Shown piece after piece: positions 27,285-35,819 of a DNA stretch of 47,972 bases; the first letter of the stretch is position 1, and each line of letters starts with the position of its first letter. The stretch covers positions 1 through 47,972 of the forward strand of contig JAKSBV010000465.1 in the NCBI GenBank assembly GCA_022360955.1, written 5' to 3'. Under the pieces are notes generated by a model. That model ran no database searches and was not told where the DNA came from. It saw only the letters and a program-made list of their open reading frames with translations. Source of the stretch: Bacillota bacterium (GTDB lineage Bacteria; Bacillota; Clostridia; SK-Y3). Both the position numbers and the translations under genes were made by a program.

Positions 27285-28613
27285 ATGAAAAAAACATTAT
27301 CATTATTGGTGGCCGTTTTGTTGGTATTATCATTCGTGGCATGTGGTAATAATACAACCCAACCCCCTGCCGACTCCGAAGGAGCTCAAACCGACAAGGG
27401 GGAAATGTCATCCGAAAACTCAGGTAAACTTACCATTTGGGCATGGGATCCGAACTTTAACATTGCAATAATGGACGAAGCTAAGGAAATATACTTAAAG
27501 GATAATCCCAAAGTGGAATTTGAAATTGTCGACATTGCTAAAGGCAGCCTTGAACAGAAACTACATGTAAACTTAGCATCCGGTGTAACGGACGGATTGC
27601 CCGACATCACGCTTATCGAAGATTACAATGCTCAGAAATATTTACAATCCTATCCGGGGTCTTTTGCAGATTTGACAGGTAAAATAAAGCATGATGATTT
27701 TATTGACTATAAGGTGGCGCTTATGACCTTAGACGGAAAAGTATACGGTGTTCCGTTTGATACGGGCGCAAGCGGGTTTTTCTACAGAACGGATTACCTT
27801 AAACAGGCCGGTTACGAAGCGCAAGACCTTAATGATCTTACTTGGGCGCAATTTATAGAAATCGGTAAAACGGTGAAAGAAAAAACAGGAAAGGCGATGC
27901 TGCCCTTTGGTCTTGACGATGGCGGCTTAATGAGAATAATGCTGCAATCCGCAGGAAAGTGGTATTTTGATGACGACGGCAGCATTAACTTGACAAACAA
28001 TGATGCGGTAAAAGAAGCCGTTGAAACTTACAAAGCGATCGTTGATGCGGATATAATCAAACCTACCAACGGATGGACCGAATGGGTTGCATCTTTTAAT
28101 AACGGTGATTCCGCATCCGTTGTTACCGGTATATGGATCATCGGTTCTATTAAAGCGGAAAACAGTCAAAGCGGTAAGTGGGGCGTCGCTCCTACACCTC
28201 GTTTGAATATCAGCGGGTCCAAGAATGCTTCTAATCTAGGCGGTTCAAGCTGGTACGTGATAGAAAACTCTAAAAACAAAGATGTCGCGATAGACTTCCT
28301 CAATAAGATCTATGCCGGTGATAACGATTTCTATCAGAAGATATTGGGAGATAAAGGTGCAGTCGGATCTTATCAGCCGGCTCAAACCGGAACTGCTTAC
28401 GCCAAAGAAGATGCCTTTTTCGGCAACCAAAAAATTTATGTGGACTTCTCGGCATGGATGAAAGACATACCTTCCGTTAACTACGGGCTGCATACCTATG
28501 AGGCAGATGCTGCAATATTTAACGTAATGCCGGATGTCTATGCGGGCAACCTTTCAATTGAGGACGCATTAAAGAAAGCGGAAGAACATTTAAAGAATCA
28601 GATCGCACAATAA
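27285..28613 (+). CDS. Sugar ABC transporter substrate-binding lipoprotein
   Basis: 442 residues from ATG 27285 with AAGGAGG upstream; the in-frame extension to 27228 is not needed. The signal peptide ends in LSFVACGN (lipidated Cys20), then a Ser/Thr/Gln-rich linker. The mature protein is an extracellular solute-binding protein of the family that serves oligosaccharide importers (ITIWAWDPNF-like opening, GKVYGVPFDTGASGFFYRTDYL, DGLPDITLIEDYNAQKYL). It catches the sugar outside the cell and passes it to the two permeases downstream. Likely ligands are di- or oligosaccharides or pentoses; specificity is not visible. A strong hairpin after the gene should keep its mRNA more abundant than the permease part. 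Confidence 0.88.
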   Translation: MKKTLSLLVAVLLVLSFVACGNNTTQPPADSEGAQTDKGEMSSENSGKLTIWAWDPNFNIAIMDEAKEIYLKDNPKVEFEIVDIAKGSLEQKLHVNLASGVTDGLPDITLIEDYNAQKYLQSYPGSFADLTGKIKHDDFIDYKVALMTLDGKVYGVPFDTGASGFFYRTDYLKQAGYEAQDLNDLTWAQFIEIGKTVKEKTGKAMLPFGLDDGGLMRIMLQSAGKWYFDDDGSINLTNNDAVKEAVETYKAIVDADIIKPTNGWTEWVASFNNGDSASVVTGIWIIGSIKAENSQSGKWGVAPTPRLNISGSKNASNLGGSSWYVIENSKNKDVAIDFLNKIYAGDNDFYQKILGDKGAVGSYQPAQTGTAYAKEDAFFGNQKIYVDFSAWMKDIPSVNYGLHTYEADAAIFNVMPDVYAGNLSIEDALKKAEEHLKNQIAQ

Positions 28614-28644
28614 ACTTCAAGCACAAAGAATGCTAATACGGCAC

Positions 28645-28687
28645 GGAGGAATAATACTTGATTAAAGTTGGTATTATTCCTCCTTTT
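28645..28687 (+). terminator. Intercistronic terminator-like hairpin after the binding-protein gene
   Basis: GGAGGAATAATAC and GTATTATTCCTCC form a perfect 13-bp stem around a 13-base loop, then TTTT. It lies 32 bases after the stop and about 105 before the first permease gene. The short T run suggests partial termination or mRNA protection, common after binding-protein genes. Confidence 0.7.
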
Positions 28688-28792
28688 AAACAGTTTAACA
28701 TGCAGAGCCATTTGATATAAAACCGGTTCTTTCTTAATGCTTCGAGTTAATTTCTTTATCCTGTAGTCAATATAGCAGAGGAGGGATTTGAT

Positions 28793-29707
28793 ATGCTAAA
28801 AAGCAGTACAAAAAAAAATGCAGATAGGACACACAATGCTTATGGCTGGCTGTTTATATCATTAGCACTCATATTAATCAGTGTTTTTATGTTTTACCCC
28901 ATAGGTCATTCTTTCTATTTATCTACTATGAGAACCAAAGGTATTGTTCAGCAGTTTGTCGGCCTTAATAACTATATTAGGCTCCTGCAAGACCCGATGT
29001 TTATACTGGCCTTAAAAAACACCTTTACTTTTTTCCTCATTCAAGTTCCTATCATGCTTCTTTTGGGATTGATATTTGCAACCATTTTAAACGACAATAC
29101 AATAAAATTCAGAGGTGTTTTCAGAACAGCACTCTTTCTCCCGGCCGTGACCTCATTGGTTGCATATACGATTCTATTTAAGATGATGTTCAGTAGTGAA
29201 GGTTTTATAAACAACCTATTAATGAATATGCACATTATTCAAGAACCCATACCTTGGCTGCTTGATCCGTTTTGGTCAAAGGTAACGATCATCATTGCAC
29301 TGACATGGAGATGGACAGGTTACAACATGGTTTTTTATTTATCGGGGTTGCAGAATATTCCGAAAGAAATATACGAAGCAGCCGAAATCGACGGTGCCGG
29401 TAAAGTACAGCAATTTATACGGATTACCGTTCCGATCCTCAAACCCATTATTGTGTTCACCTCGATCATGTCGACAATAGGTACGCTGCAGCTGTTCGAT
29501 GAGCCTATGAACTTATCAATGGGGGGAACCACCTCTTCAACGATAGGTCCGGGAAATTCATTGTTAACTTTATCCGTATACATTTATAATTTATCTTTCA
29601 AGTATGTTCCTAACTTCGGATATGCGGCTACAGTCTCCTATGTAATTGTTTTTATTGTAGCGATACTTTCCTTTATTCAATTCAAAGTGGCAGGTGATAA
29701 AAATTGA
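28793..29707 (+). CDS. Sugar ABC transporter permease 1 (MalF-type)
   Basis: 304 residues, six predicted membrane helices, first at about 22-42. The EAA loop (EAAEIDGAGKVQQFIRITVP, residues about 197-216) contacts the ATPase. The short N-terminus without the extra MalF loop is usual for Firmicute CUT1 importers. AGGAGG lies before the ATG. Its stop overlaps the TTG start of the second permease. No ATPase gene is nearby; in Firmicutes a shared MsmX-type ATPase often serves such importers. Confidence 0.9.
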   Translation: MLKSSTKKNADRTHNAYGWLFISLALILISVFMFYPIGHSFYLSTMRTKGIVQQFVGLNNYIRLLQDPMFILALKNTFTFFLIQVPIMLLLGLIFATILNDNTIKFRGVFRTALFLPAVTSLVAYTILFKMMFSSEGFINNLLMNMHIIQEPIPWLLDPFWSKVTIIIALTWRWTGYNMVFYLSGLQNIPKEIYEAAEIDGAGKVQQFIRITVPILKPIIVFTSIMSTIGTLQLFDEPMNLSMGGTTSSTIGPGNSLLTLSVYIYNLSFKYVPNFGYAATVSYVIVFIVAILSFIQFKVAGDKN

Positions 29708-30522
29708 AAAAACGTTGTAAGATCGGAAGGATTTTGGTTTATGTACTCCTTATCATTGCATTTGTGGTATCGGTCTTCCCCTTCTATTGGATGATCGTAG
29801 GAATGACAAATAGTGCAGTAGATGTTGTGAAGGGTAAAATGACCTTTGGCAATCAGCTGTTTACTAATCTTCACACATTGTTTACTTCGTTTAATATGAC
29901 GGAAATACTTCTAAATTCTTTGAAAATATCCGGATTGACCGTCATCGGCACATTGATCGTTGCCTCTATGGCGGCCTACGGATTTGAAATGTATCCGTCG
30001 GCTTCACGGGAAACGGCATATGGATTGCTGCTGCTTTCTATGATGGTTCCCTTTGCGGCACTCATGATTCCATTGTTTCGTCTCATTGTAAAATTCGGCT
30101 TACTGAATCAGCATATCTCGCTCATATTAATTTGGGTTGGATCGGTTTTTATCATTTTTTTCTTTAGACAGAGTTTGAAAACTTTTCCGAAGGAAATTAT
30201 TCAAGCTGCACGTGTAGACGGGTCGGGAGAATTCAGAACCTTCTTTTTCATTGTCATACCTTCCATCAAATCTACTTATGCGGCAGCTGCGATTTATTCA
30301 TTTATGCTAAGCTGGAATGCCTATTTATGGCCTCTTATTGTCATCCAAACCGATGATAAGCAAACAGTTACATTGTTGATTTCTTCTATGTCATCGGCAT
30401 ATTTCCCGGAATACGGCGTTATTATGACAGCAATCGTCATCGCTACGCTGCCGATGGTATTAATTTTCTTCGGCCTGCAGAAGCACTTTGTACAAGGTAT
30501 GCTAGGATCAATAAAACAGTAG
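29704..30522 (+). CDS. Sugar ABC transporter permease 2 (MalG-type)
   Basis: 272 residues from TTG 29704, overlapping the upstream stop (TTGA) with AGGTG upstream. Six membrane helices; the EAA loop reads QAARVDGSGEFRTFFFIVIP (about 163-182). It completes the importer channel with permease 1. No sugar hydrolase or ATPase gene follows: the operon ends at a hairpin (30542-30566), where it meets the hydrogenase genes end to end. So the metabolic genes for this sugar lie elsewhere. Confidence 0.9.
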   Translation: MKKRCKIGRILVYVLLIIAFVVSVFPFYWMIVGMTNSAVDVVKGKMTFGNQLFTNLHTLFTSFNMTEILLNSLKISGLTVIGTLIVASMAAYGFEMYPSASRETAYGLLLLSMMVPFAALMIPLFRLIVKFGLLNQHISLILIWVGSVFIIFFFRQSLKTFPKEIIQAARVDGSGEFRTFFFIVIPSIKSTYAAAAIYSFMLSWNAYLWPLIVIQTDDKQTVTLLISSMSSAYFPEYGVIMTAIVIATLPMVLIFFGLQKHFVQGMLGSIKQ

Positions 30523-30541
30523 CCGAGACTGGGAGAAAGCA

Positions 30542-30566
30542 AAGAGTGCATATTTCATGCACTCTT
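30542..30566 (+). terminator. Terminator between the sugar importer and hydA (possibly bidirectional)
   Basis: AAGAGTGCAT and ATGCACTCTT form a 10-bp stem around ATTTC; TTATTCATCTTTT follows on the plus strand. On the minus strand it lies 10 bases after the hydA stop. It is nearly identical to the hairpin at 34330-34350. Confidence 0.7.
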
Positions 30567-30575
30567 ATTCATCTT

Positions 30576-32345
30576 TTACTGCACCAAATTAAAATAGGAG
30601 CCTCTTGGCGTATACGTAGTGTGCAGCAGCTTCTTTGCCTTTTCTCCCAGAGGCTGCCCTAGAAATGCTTCATATAAGTTCTTCACGTCGGGATTATCAT
30701 GGGACTGTCGCAGTTGGCTGTGCATATCGATCTTATACAATGCATCCGCCCTGTTATGTCTATAATCCAGTGAAATCCGTTTATGGTCTCGTCCGCCCAG
30801 AATGGGCTGTCCCCCGCCTCCCACGCAGCCGCCGGGACATCCCATAATCTCAATATAATCGTAATGTGCACCGTTTAATATCCTATCGAGGATAATACGG
30901 GCATTCCCCGTACCATGTGCAATCGCTACTTTGATTTCCTGGCTGCCCAGGTCCACCTTCGCTTCCTTTAACCCGCTCTGTCCTCTGAGTTCCTCAAAAT
31001 CGATCAGTCCCATTTCCCAGTTTTTCTTATTCAATATCGCATAAGCACTTCTGATTGCCGCCTCAATCACCCCGCCGGTAGCACCAAAGATGGCACCGGC
31101 ACCGGATGATACGCCAAAGGGCATGTCATAAGGCTCATCGGGAAGATTGCGAAAATGGATTCCTGCCTGCCGAATCATACGTCCCAACTCTCTTGTGGTA
31201 ATGACATGATCTATATCCCTATACCCGTCCCATCCCATTTCGGGCCGTGCCGCTTCGTACTTTTTAGCGGTACAGGGCATAACGGCAACCGATACAATCT
31301 TCGTTGGGTCTAAGCCTTCTTTTTCCGCATAGTACGTCTTAATCATGGCCCCAAACATTTCATGGGGGGATTTGCAGCTAGATAAATTCTCTAAAAATTG
31401 AGGATAAAAATGCTCTGCGAATTTTACCCATGCAGGGCAGCAGGAAGACAATAACGGCAGATTGCTTTGTCTCTGCAATCGTTCAATCAGTTCATGGGCC
31501 TCTTCCATGATGGTAAGATCGGCCGAAAGATCCGTCGGGAACACCCTTTTAAACCCCAGCCTTCTTAGCGCGGCTACCAGCTTGCCCGTTACAATGGTCC
31601 CGGTTTCCATTCCGAACATTTCTCCCAGCGTAACCTGAATAGAGGGCGCCGTCTGGACCACTACATACTTGTCCTTATCTGCCAGTGCGGCCCATACGCC
31701 CTCCGTGGCTTCCCGTTCAACAAGGGAACCGGTGGGACAGGCGATCACACATTGTCCGCAGGTAATACAATTGGTACTGCCCAAATCTCTCATAAAAGCA
31801 GGCGCAATCACAGTGTCTAAACCCCGCCGCTGGGCAGAGTACACATGCACCTCTTGTATTTTGTCACAAATTGCCTGGCATCTTCTGCATGAAATACACT
31901 TGTTGTAGTCACGCATAATAAAAGGATTGTCCATTTGGATGGGATACCTTTTGCTTTCCCCCGTCGCCCTTAAATTTCTAACCCCAAGATTGTCCGCAAC
32001 ATTTTGCAGCTCACAATTGAGATTTCGGATACACATCGTACATTCCCGGTCGTGCTCGGACAGCAATAGCTCGACCACTCTTTTGCGCGCTTTCCTCACT
32101 CTTTCCGTATTGGTATAGACTTGAATAGGCTGCGTGATGGGATAAACGCAGGAAGCCTGCAATGCTTTAACTCCTTCAATTTCTACAACACACACGCGAC
32201 AGGCGCCTATTTCATTAATCTCTTTCAAATAGCAAAGACTGGGGATTTCAATCCCTACTCTTAAAGCTGCTTCCAGTATACTGGTTCCTTTTTCTACTTC
32301 CACTTCCAAATCGTCTATCGTTAATTTTACAATTTCCTCCGGCAT
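30576..32345 (-). CDS. hydA: [FeFe] hydrogenase catalytic subunit HydA (NADH-linked, multimeric type)
   Basis: 589 residues from ATG 32345, 5 bases after the hydB stop, with GAGGGTG upstream. Domains in order: N-terminal 2Fe-2S (CYLKEINEIGACRVC), the His/3Cys 4Fe-4S site (HDRECTMCIRNLNC), two 4Fe-4S ferredoxin motifs (CISCRRCQAIC and CITCGQCVIACP) and the H-cluster domain. The H-cluster motifs are SSCCPAW (L1; usually TSCCPGW), MPCTAKKYE (L2) and MGCPGGCVGGGGQP (L3). It makes or splits H2. With HydB and HydC it would form a cytoplasmic enzyme exchanging electrons with NADH and possibly ferredoxin (electron bifurcation). The mode is inferred from subunit content, not shown. Confidence 0.93.
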   Translation of the reverse strand: MPEEIVKLTIDDLEVEVEKGTSILEAALRVGIEIPSLCYLKEINEIGACRVCVVEIEGVKALQASCVYPITQPIQVYTNTERVRKARKRVVELLLSEHDRECTMCIRNLNCELQNVADNLGVRNLRATGESKRYPIQMDNPFIMRDYNKCISCRRCQAICDKIQEVHVYSAQRRGLDTVIAPAFMRDLGSTNCITCGQCVIACPTGSLVEREATEGVWAALADKDKYVVVQTAPSIQVTLGEMFGMETGTIVTGKLVAALRRLGFKRVFPTDLSADLTIMEEAHELIERLQRQSNLPLLSSCCPAWVKFAEHFYPQFLENLSSCKSPHEMFGAMIKTYYAEKEGLDPTKIVSVAVMPCTAKKYEAARPEMGWDGYRDIDHVITTRELGRMIRQAGIHFRNLPDEPYDMPFGVSSGAGAIFGATGGVIEAAIRSAYAILNKKNWEMGLIDFEELRGQSGLKEAKVDLGSQEIKVAIAHGTGNARIILDRILNGAHYDYIEIMGCPGGCVGGGGQPILGGRDHKRISLDYRHNRADALYKIDMHSQLRQSHDNPDVKNLYEAFLGQPLGEKAKKLLHTTYTPRGSYFNLVQ

Positions 32346-32350
32346 TTTTT

Positions 32351-34225
32351 TCACCCTCTTTCCACCGCACCCACCGGACATTTTTCGAAGCATGCACCGC
32401 AGTTAATACATTTTTCGTCCAAAATTTTATACGGCGGTTTTTTGCGCTCTCCCGCAACGGCTTCCACACCACATGCTTTGGCACACAAACCGCACGCAAT
32501 ACATTTTTCCGGAATCACTCTGTAGCGACGCAGTTTTTCACATGCACCGGCCGGACACCTTTTATCTTTCACATGGGCAATATATTCATTTCTAAAATAT
32601 TTTAAGGTGCTGATCACAGGATTAGGCGCCGTCTGCCCCAAGCCGCATAATGATCCTTCCTTAATATCGTCTCCCAATGCTACCAACTCGTCTAAATCCT
32701 CCATTTCTCCTTCACCGTCGGTTACTCTTCTTAATATCTCCAGCATTCTTCGTGTTCCGATTCTACAAGGCGTGCATTTTCCGCAGGATTCGTCCTGTGA
32801 GAATTCGACATAAAATTTTGCGATGTCTACCATGCAATTGCTTTCATCCATAACAATCATACCGCCGGAACCCATCATCGAACCGATACGGTTTAACGAT
32901 TCATAATCAATAGCCGTGTCCAGATATTGTTCCGGGATACATCCCCCGGAAGGACCGCCGGTCTGTACCGCTTTAAACTTCTTGTCTCCCGGAATACCCC
33001 CTCCGATCTCATAGATAATGGTCCGCAGCGTTGTCCCCATCGGCACTTCGATCAGTCCCGTATTGTTAATCTGACCTGCAAGGGCGAAAACCTTCGTACC
33101 CTTGCTCTTTTCGGTACCCAGTGAAGCATACCATTTTGCACCGTTTAATATAATCTTCGGAACATTTGCAAAAGTTTCTACGTTGTTGACTAGCGTAGGT
33201 TTTTCATACAGCCCCGAAACAGCAGGAAAAGGCGGTCTCGGACGGGGTTCTCCCCTTTTTCCTACCGTAGAGCTGAGCAGCGCCGTCTCTTCCCCACATA
33301 CGAAAGCGCCCGCTCCTAACCGCAGTTCTACATTAAATTCAAACCCTGTTCCCAATATATTCTCTCCTAACAAGCCCTGTTTCCTCGCATCCTCAATAGC
33401 CACTTCCAGTCGATCTACCGCAATGGGGTACTCTGCCCGCACATAAATATATCCCTGCTTTGATCCCACAGCATACCCGGCAATAGCCATAGCCTCAATA
33501 ACGGTGTGAGGATCTCCCTCCAAAATACTTCTATCCATAAAAGCGCCCGGATCTCCTTCATCGGCATTACAGACTATATACTTTGCATCGGATAGAGACT
33601 CATATGTAAATCTCCATTTCTTACCGGTGGGGAACCCTGCGCCGCCCCTTCCCCTTAAACCGGACCCGGAGATACTATCGATAACCTGCTCCTGCGTATA
33701 TTCCGTCAGCACTTTATATAATGCAAAGTAGCCGTTCACCGCTATGTATTCTTCTATATTCTCGGGATCAATGACACCGCAGTTTTGCAGGGCAATCCGT
33801 TTTTGGTGATCGAAAAATGTAATACTGTCTACCGTTTCCTGCACCTCTTGATCTACAGGAGATCTATATAAGATTTCCTGCACCGCCTGTCCATTTTGCA
33901 GATGCTGTGTTACGATTTTGTCTACATCCTGTTCACCGACCTGGCAATAAAACGTTTTATCCGGATAAACAACAACAAGTGGTCCCAATTTGCAAAAACC
34001 GAAACATCCCGTTCTCAATATTCTTGCTTTATGCTCTAATCCGCCATCTTTTATAGCTTGTGCAAGTTTTTCTCTTACTTTTTCACCTTCGGAAGCAACA
34101 CATCCCGTACCGGCACATACTAAAACATCATACCTTTTTTCGTCCTGTTCCATCCCGATCCGCGCACTGATTTTCTTTTTTGCGCTTTCTCTGATCTCTT
34201 TCAAAGCTTGAATATCGGTTATCAA
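32351..34225 (-). CDS. hydB: HydB, NuoF-like NADH/flavin subunit of the [FeFe] hydrogenase
   Basis: 624 residues. Start is TTG 34225, six bases after AAGGAGG. Domains: an N-terminal thioredoxin-like 2Fe-2S part (CAGTGCVASEG, then RTGCFGFCKLGP; residues about 37-78), the NuoF core with the NADH site (GRGGAGFPTGKKW near residue 195) and FMN site (NADEGDPGAFMDR), the NuoF 4Fe-4S motif (ESCGKCTPCRIGTRRM) and a C-terminal pair of 4Fe-4S motifs (CIACGLCAKAC, CINCGACFEKCP). It oxidises or forms NADH and relays electrons to HydA. In known bifurcating enzymes HydC is the third subunit; here hydC is 5.4 kb away, at 39647-40123. Confidence 0.94.
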   Translation of the reverse strand: MITDIQALKEIRESAKKKISARIGMEQDEKRYDVLVCAGTGCVASEGEKVREKLAQAIKDGGLEHKARILRTGCFGFCKLGPLVVVYPDKTFYCQVGEQDVDKIVTQHLQNGQAVQEILYRSPVDQEVQETVDSITFFDHQKRIALQNCGVIDPENIEEYIAVNGYFALYKVLTEYTQEQVIDSISGSGLRGRGGAGFPTGKKWRFTYESLSDAKYIVCNADEGDPGAFMDRSILEGDPHTVIEAMAIAGYAVGSKQGYIYVRAEYPIAVDRLEVAIEDARKQGLLGENILGTGFEFNVELRLGAGAFVCGEETALLSSTVGKRGEPRPRPPFPAVSGLYEKPTLVNNVETFANVPKIILNGAKWYASLGTEKSKGTKVFALAGQINNTGLIEVPMGTTLRTIIYEIGGGIPGDKKFKAVQTGGPSGGCIPEQYLDTAIDYESLNRIGSMMGSGGMIVMDESNCMVDIAKFYVEFSQDESCGKCTPCRIGTRRMLEILRRVTDGEGEMEDLDELVALGDDIKEGSLCGLGQTAPNPVISTLKYFRNEYIAHVKDKRCPAGACEKLRRYRVIPEKCIACGLCAKACGVEAVAGERKKPPYKILDEKCINCGACFEKCPVGAVERG

Positions 34226-34276
34226 AATATCCCTCCTTGGTATAGGTTCGGTGTTTGGAGAATAATAGGCTTGCGT

Positions 34277-34291
34277 TTAGTTTTTGATAAT
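34277..34291 (-). promoter_or_regulatory. 15-base motif upstream of hydB shared with hydC
   Basis: TTAGTTTTTGATAAT (plus-strand reading) occurs about 52 bases upstream of the hydB start and again at 40154-40168, about 31 bases upstream of hydC. A TATTAT at about 34263 might serve as a -10 for a hydB promoter. The motif does not match a Rex site. Shared regulation is inferred. Confidence 0.45.
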
Positions 34292-34322
34292 TAGGTCAGA
34301 TTATGCACGAAGTCTTTCGGGC

Positions 34323-34350
34323 AAAAAAAGAATGCATATTTCATGCATTC
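34323..34350 (-). terminator. Rho-independent terminator of sigI-rsgI
   Basis: On the minus strand GAATGCAT, a five-base loop, ATGCATTC and then seven T. It begins four bases after the rsgI stop. The hairpin core is almost the same as at 30542-30566. Confidence 0.8.
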
Positions 34351-34354
34351 TCTT

Positions 34355-35806
34355 TTAATCCTCATTCTTTCTCTTTCTATTTTCTTTTTTCCTGTCTCTG
34401 TCCTCACCATTGCCGTCTCTGTCTTCTTCCTCGTCGTCCTCTTCCTCTTCTTCATCTTTCTCTTTCTCTTTACGCCGCTCGTCCTGTTTCCGGTCTGCGT
34501 TTCGCCTGAACTTTTCCCATTTATTTCTATCTTGATTTTTTCTCTTATCTTCTTGGGCTTTCTCCGCTCTTTTTATATCGTCTTCGTCGTCTTTATCATC
34601 TTCGTTCTCTCTATCTTTATTATCATCTTTCTCCTTAGCCTTATCGCTATGTCTAGTTATTTTTTCATCTATTTTTTTATCTATTTTTCTCCTTTTATCC
34701 TTAATGTCATCTTTTATTCTTTCTTTGATTTTTTCTCTCATTTCTTCTCTTTCCTTTTGCAGCTCTTCCCATTTTTTATTCCTTTGTTCTGCCCATTGCC
34801 GCTGGTACTCTTTGTATGCATTTGTCTCTTCCCGTTGTTTGCGGTCCCATCCTTTATTCTTCTCTTGGGTTTGTTCTGCTTTTCTATCCAAATTTTGCTC
34901 TCTTCTCTCCACTAGCCGATCTTTAAGCTTCCTTTCAATCAAAGGCCTCTTCTGCTCTTCTATTTTATCGCTATCTTTTTTCCGGGCCTTTTTCCTGCCG
35001 TCCTCATCTTTTTCTTTATCTTTCGTTTCATTCTCTGCTTTATGTCTCTTTCTATCCTCTATTTTTATTTTTGAAACCGCTTGTTCCAACGTTACTTTTC
35101 CACGCTTTAAGATATCTCCTAATTCTTCCTCCTTGACCTGCTCCGTAATCTCTTCTGCTTTTTCCACACTTTTAATGACTTTTAGCTTTGCTGCCGTAAT
35201 CCCTAACACTTCCGCTTCCTCACGTACTTGTTCATCTACAACAACACTAGCTACTTCGGCCTTTTGCTGATTCTCTGTCAGAATTTCCTGCTGCACTATC
35301 TTGAGGTGCTTCAATTGCTCCTGTAAATTTTTTTCATCACTCTTTTCCCTCTCAACCACTGAAATAAGGATATTATTCTCCTTGGTATCGGAGATATACT
35401 GCAAGGCAATCGATGCCTTTGTAAAATCCGAAAGAGCTTTGTCAATTTTCTCACCTTTATACTGCATGTTCGCCAACACTTTTTCGGCATCACCATTCAA
35501 AGCCCGTGCACTAATAACCCTTTCGTCCCGATTGATAGCAAACTCGACACTGGGGTTAATGTCCATCGTTACATAGGCATAGACCTTTTGCTCCGCTACA
35601 AACGCATTGAATATCTGCGAAAGCCCTAATACAATCATCAAACATGCGGCTATTAACCCTATGTATCTATGCTTCCTATGATTATTTCGTATAACAACTT
35701 CTTCTCCTATGGCGCTATCCAGTTTTTGATTGATTCTTTTATACTCCCCGCCGGGTGTAAGAAGAATGCTGTGATTTTCTCCCTTTTCAATGATGATGCC
35801 TCTCAC
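34355..35806 (-). CDS. rsgI: RsgI-type anti-sigma factor with a highly charged extracellular tail
   Basis: 483 residues. Residues 1-45 are the cytoplasmic anti-sigma domain (MRGIIIEKGENHSILLT start); one membrane helix lies at about 48-69. The conserved outer region follows with YVTMDINPSVEF (Asn84-Pro85, the peptide bond where RsgI proteins are known to cleave themselves) and NGDAEKVLANM. From about residue 250 to the end it is almost entirely Lys, Glu, Asp and Arg, closing with an acidic run (positions about 450-465) and a basic tip. Clostridial RsgI proteins often end in carbohydrate-binding or protease domains; none is visible here. The tail may form a long charged helix through the wall. 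It binds SigI from the gene 13 bases upstream. Confidence 0.85.
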   Translation of the reverse strand: MRGIIIEKGENHSILLTPGGEYKRINQKLDSAIGEEVVIRNNHRKHRYIGLIAACLMIVLGLSQIFNAFVAEQKVYAYVTMDINPSVEFAINRDERVISARALNGDAEKVLANMQYKGEKIDKALSDFTKASIALQYISDTKENNILISVVEREKSDEKNLQEQLKHLKIVQQEILTENQQKAEVASVVVDEQVREEAEVLGITAAKLKVIKSVEKAEEITEQVKEEELGDILKRGKVTLEQAVSKIKIEDRKRHKAENETKDKEKDEDGRKKARKKDSDKIEEQKRPLIERKLKDRLVERREQNLDRKAEQTQEKNKGWDRKQREETNAYKEYQRQWAEQRNKKWEELQKEREEMREKIKERIKDDIKDKRRKIDKKIDEKITRHSDKAKEKDDNKDRENEDDKDDEDDIKRAEKAQEDKRKNQDRNKWEKFRRNADRKQDERRKEKEKDEEEEEDDEEEDRDGNGEDRDRKKENRKRKNED

Positions 35807-35819
35807 ATTAAACCATCTC

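Noticed and set aside
34343-35270. Long hydrophobic open frames on the plus strand opposite rsgI
   Set aside because: They are the low-complexity complement of the charged rsgI tail (Lys/Glu codons read as Phe/Leu/Ser) and have no ribosome sites.
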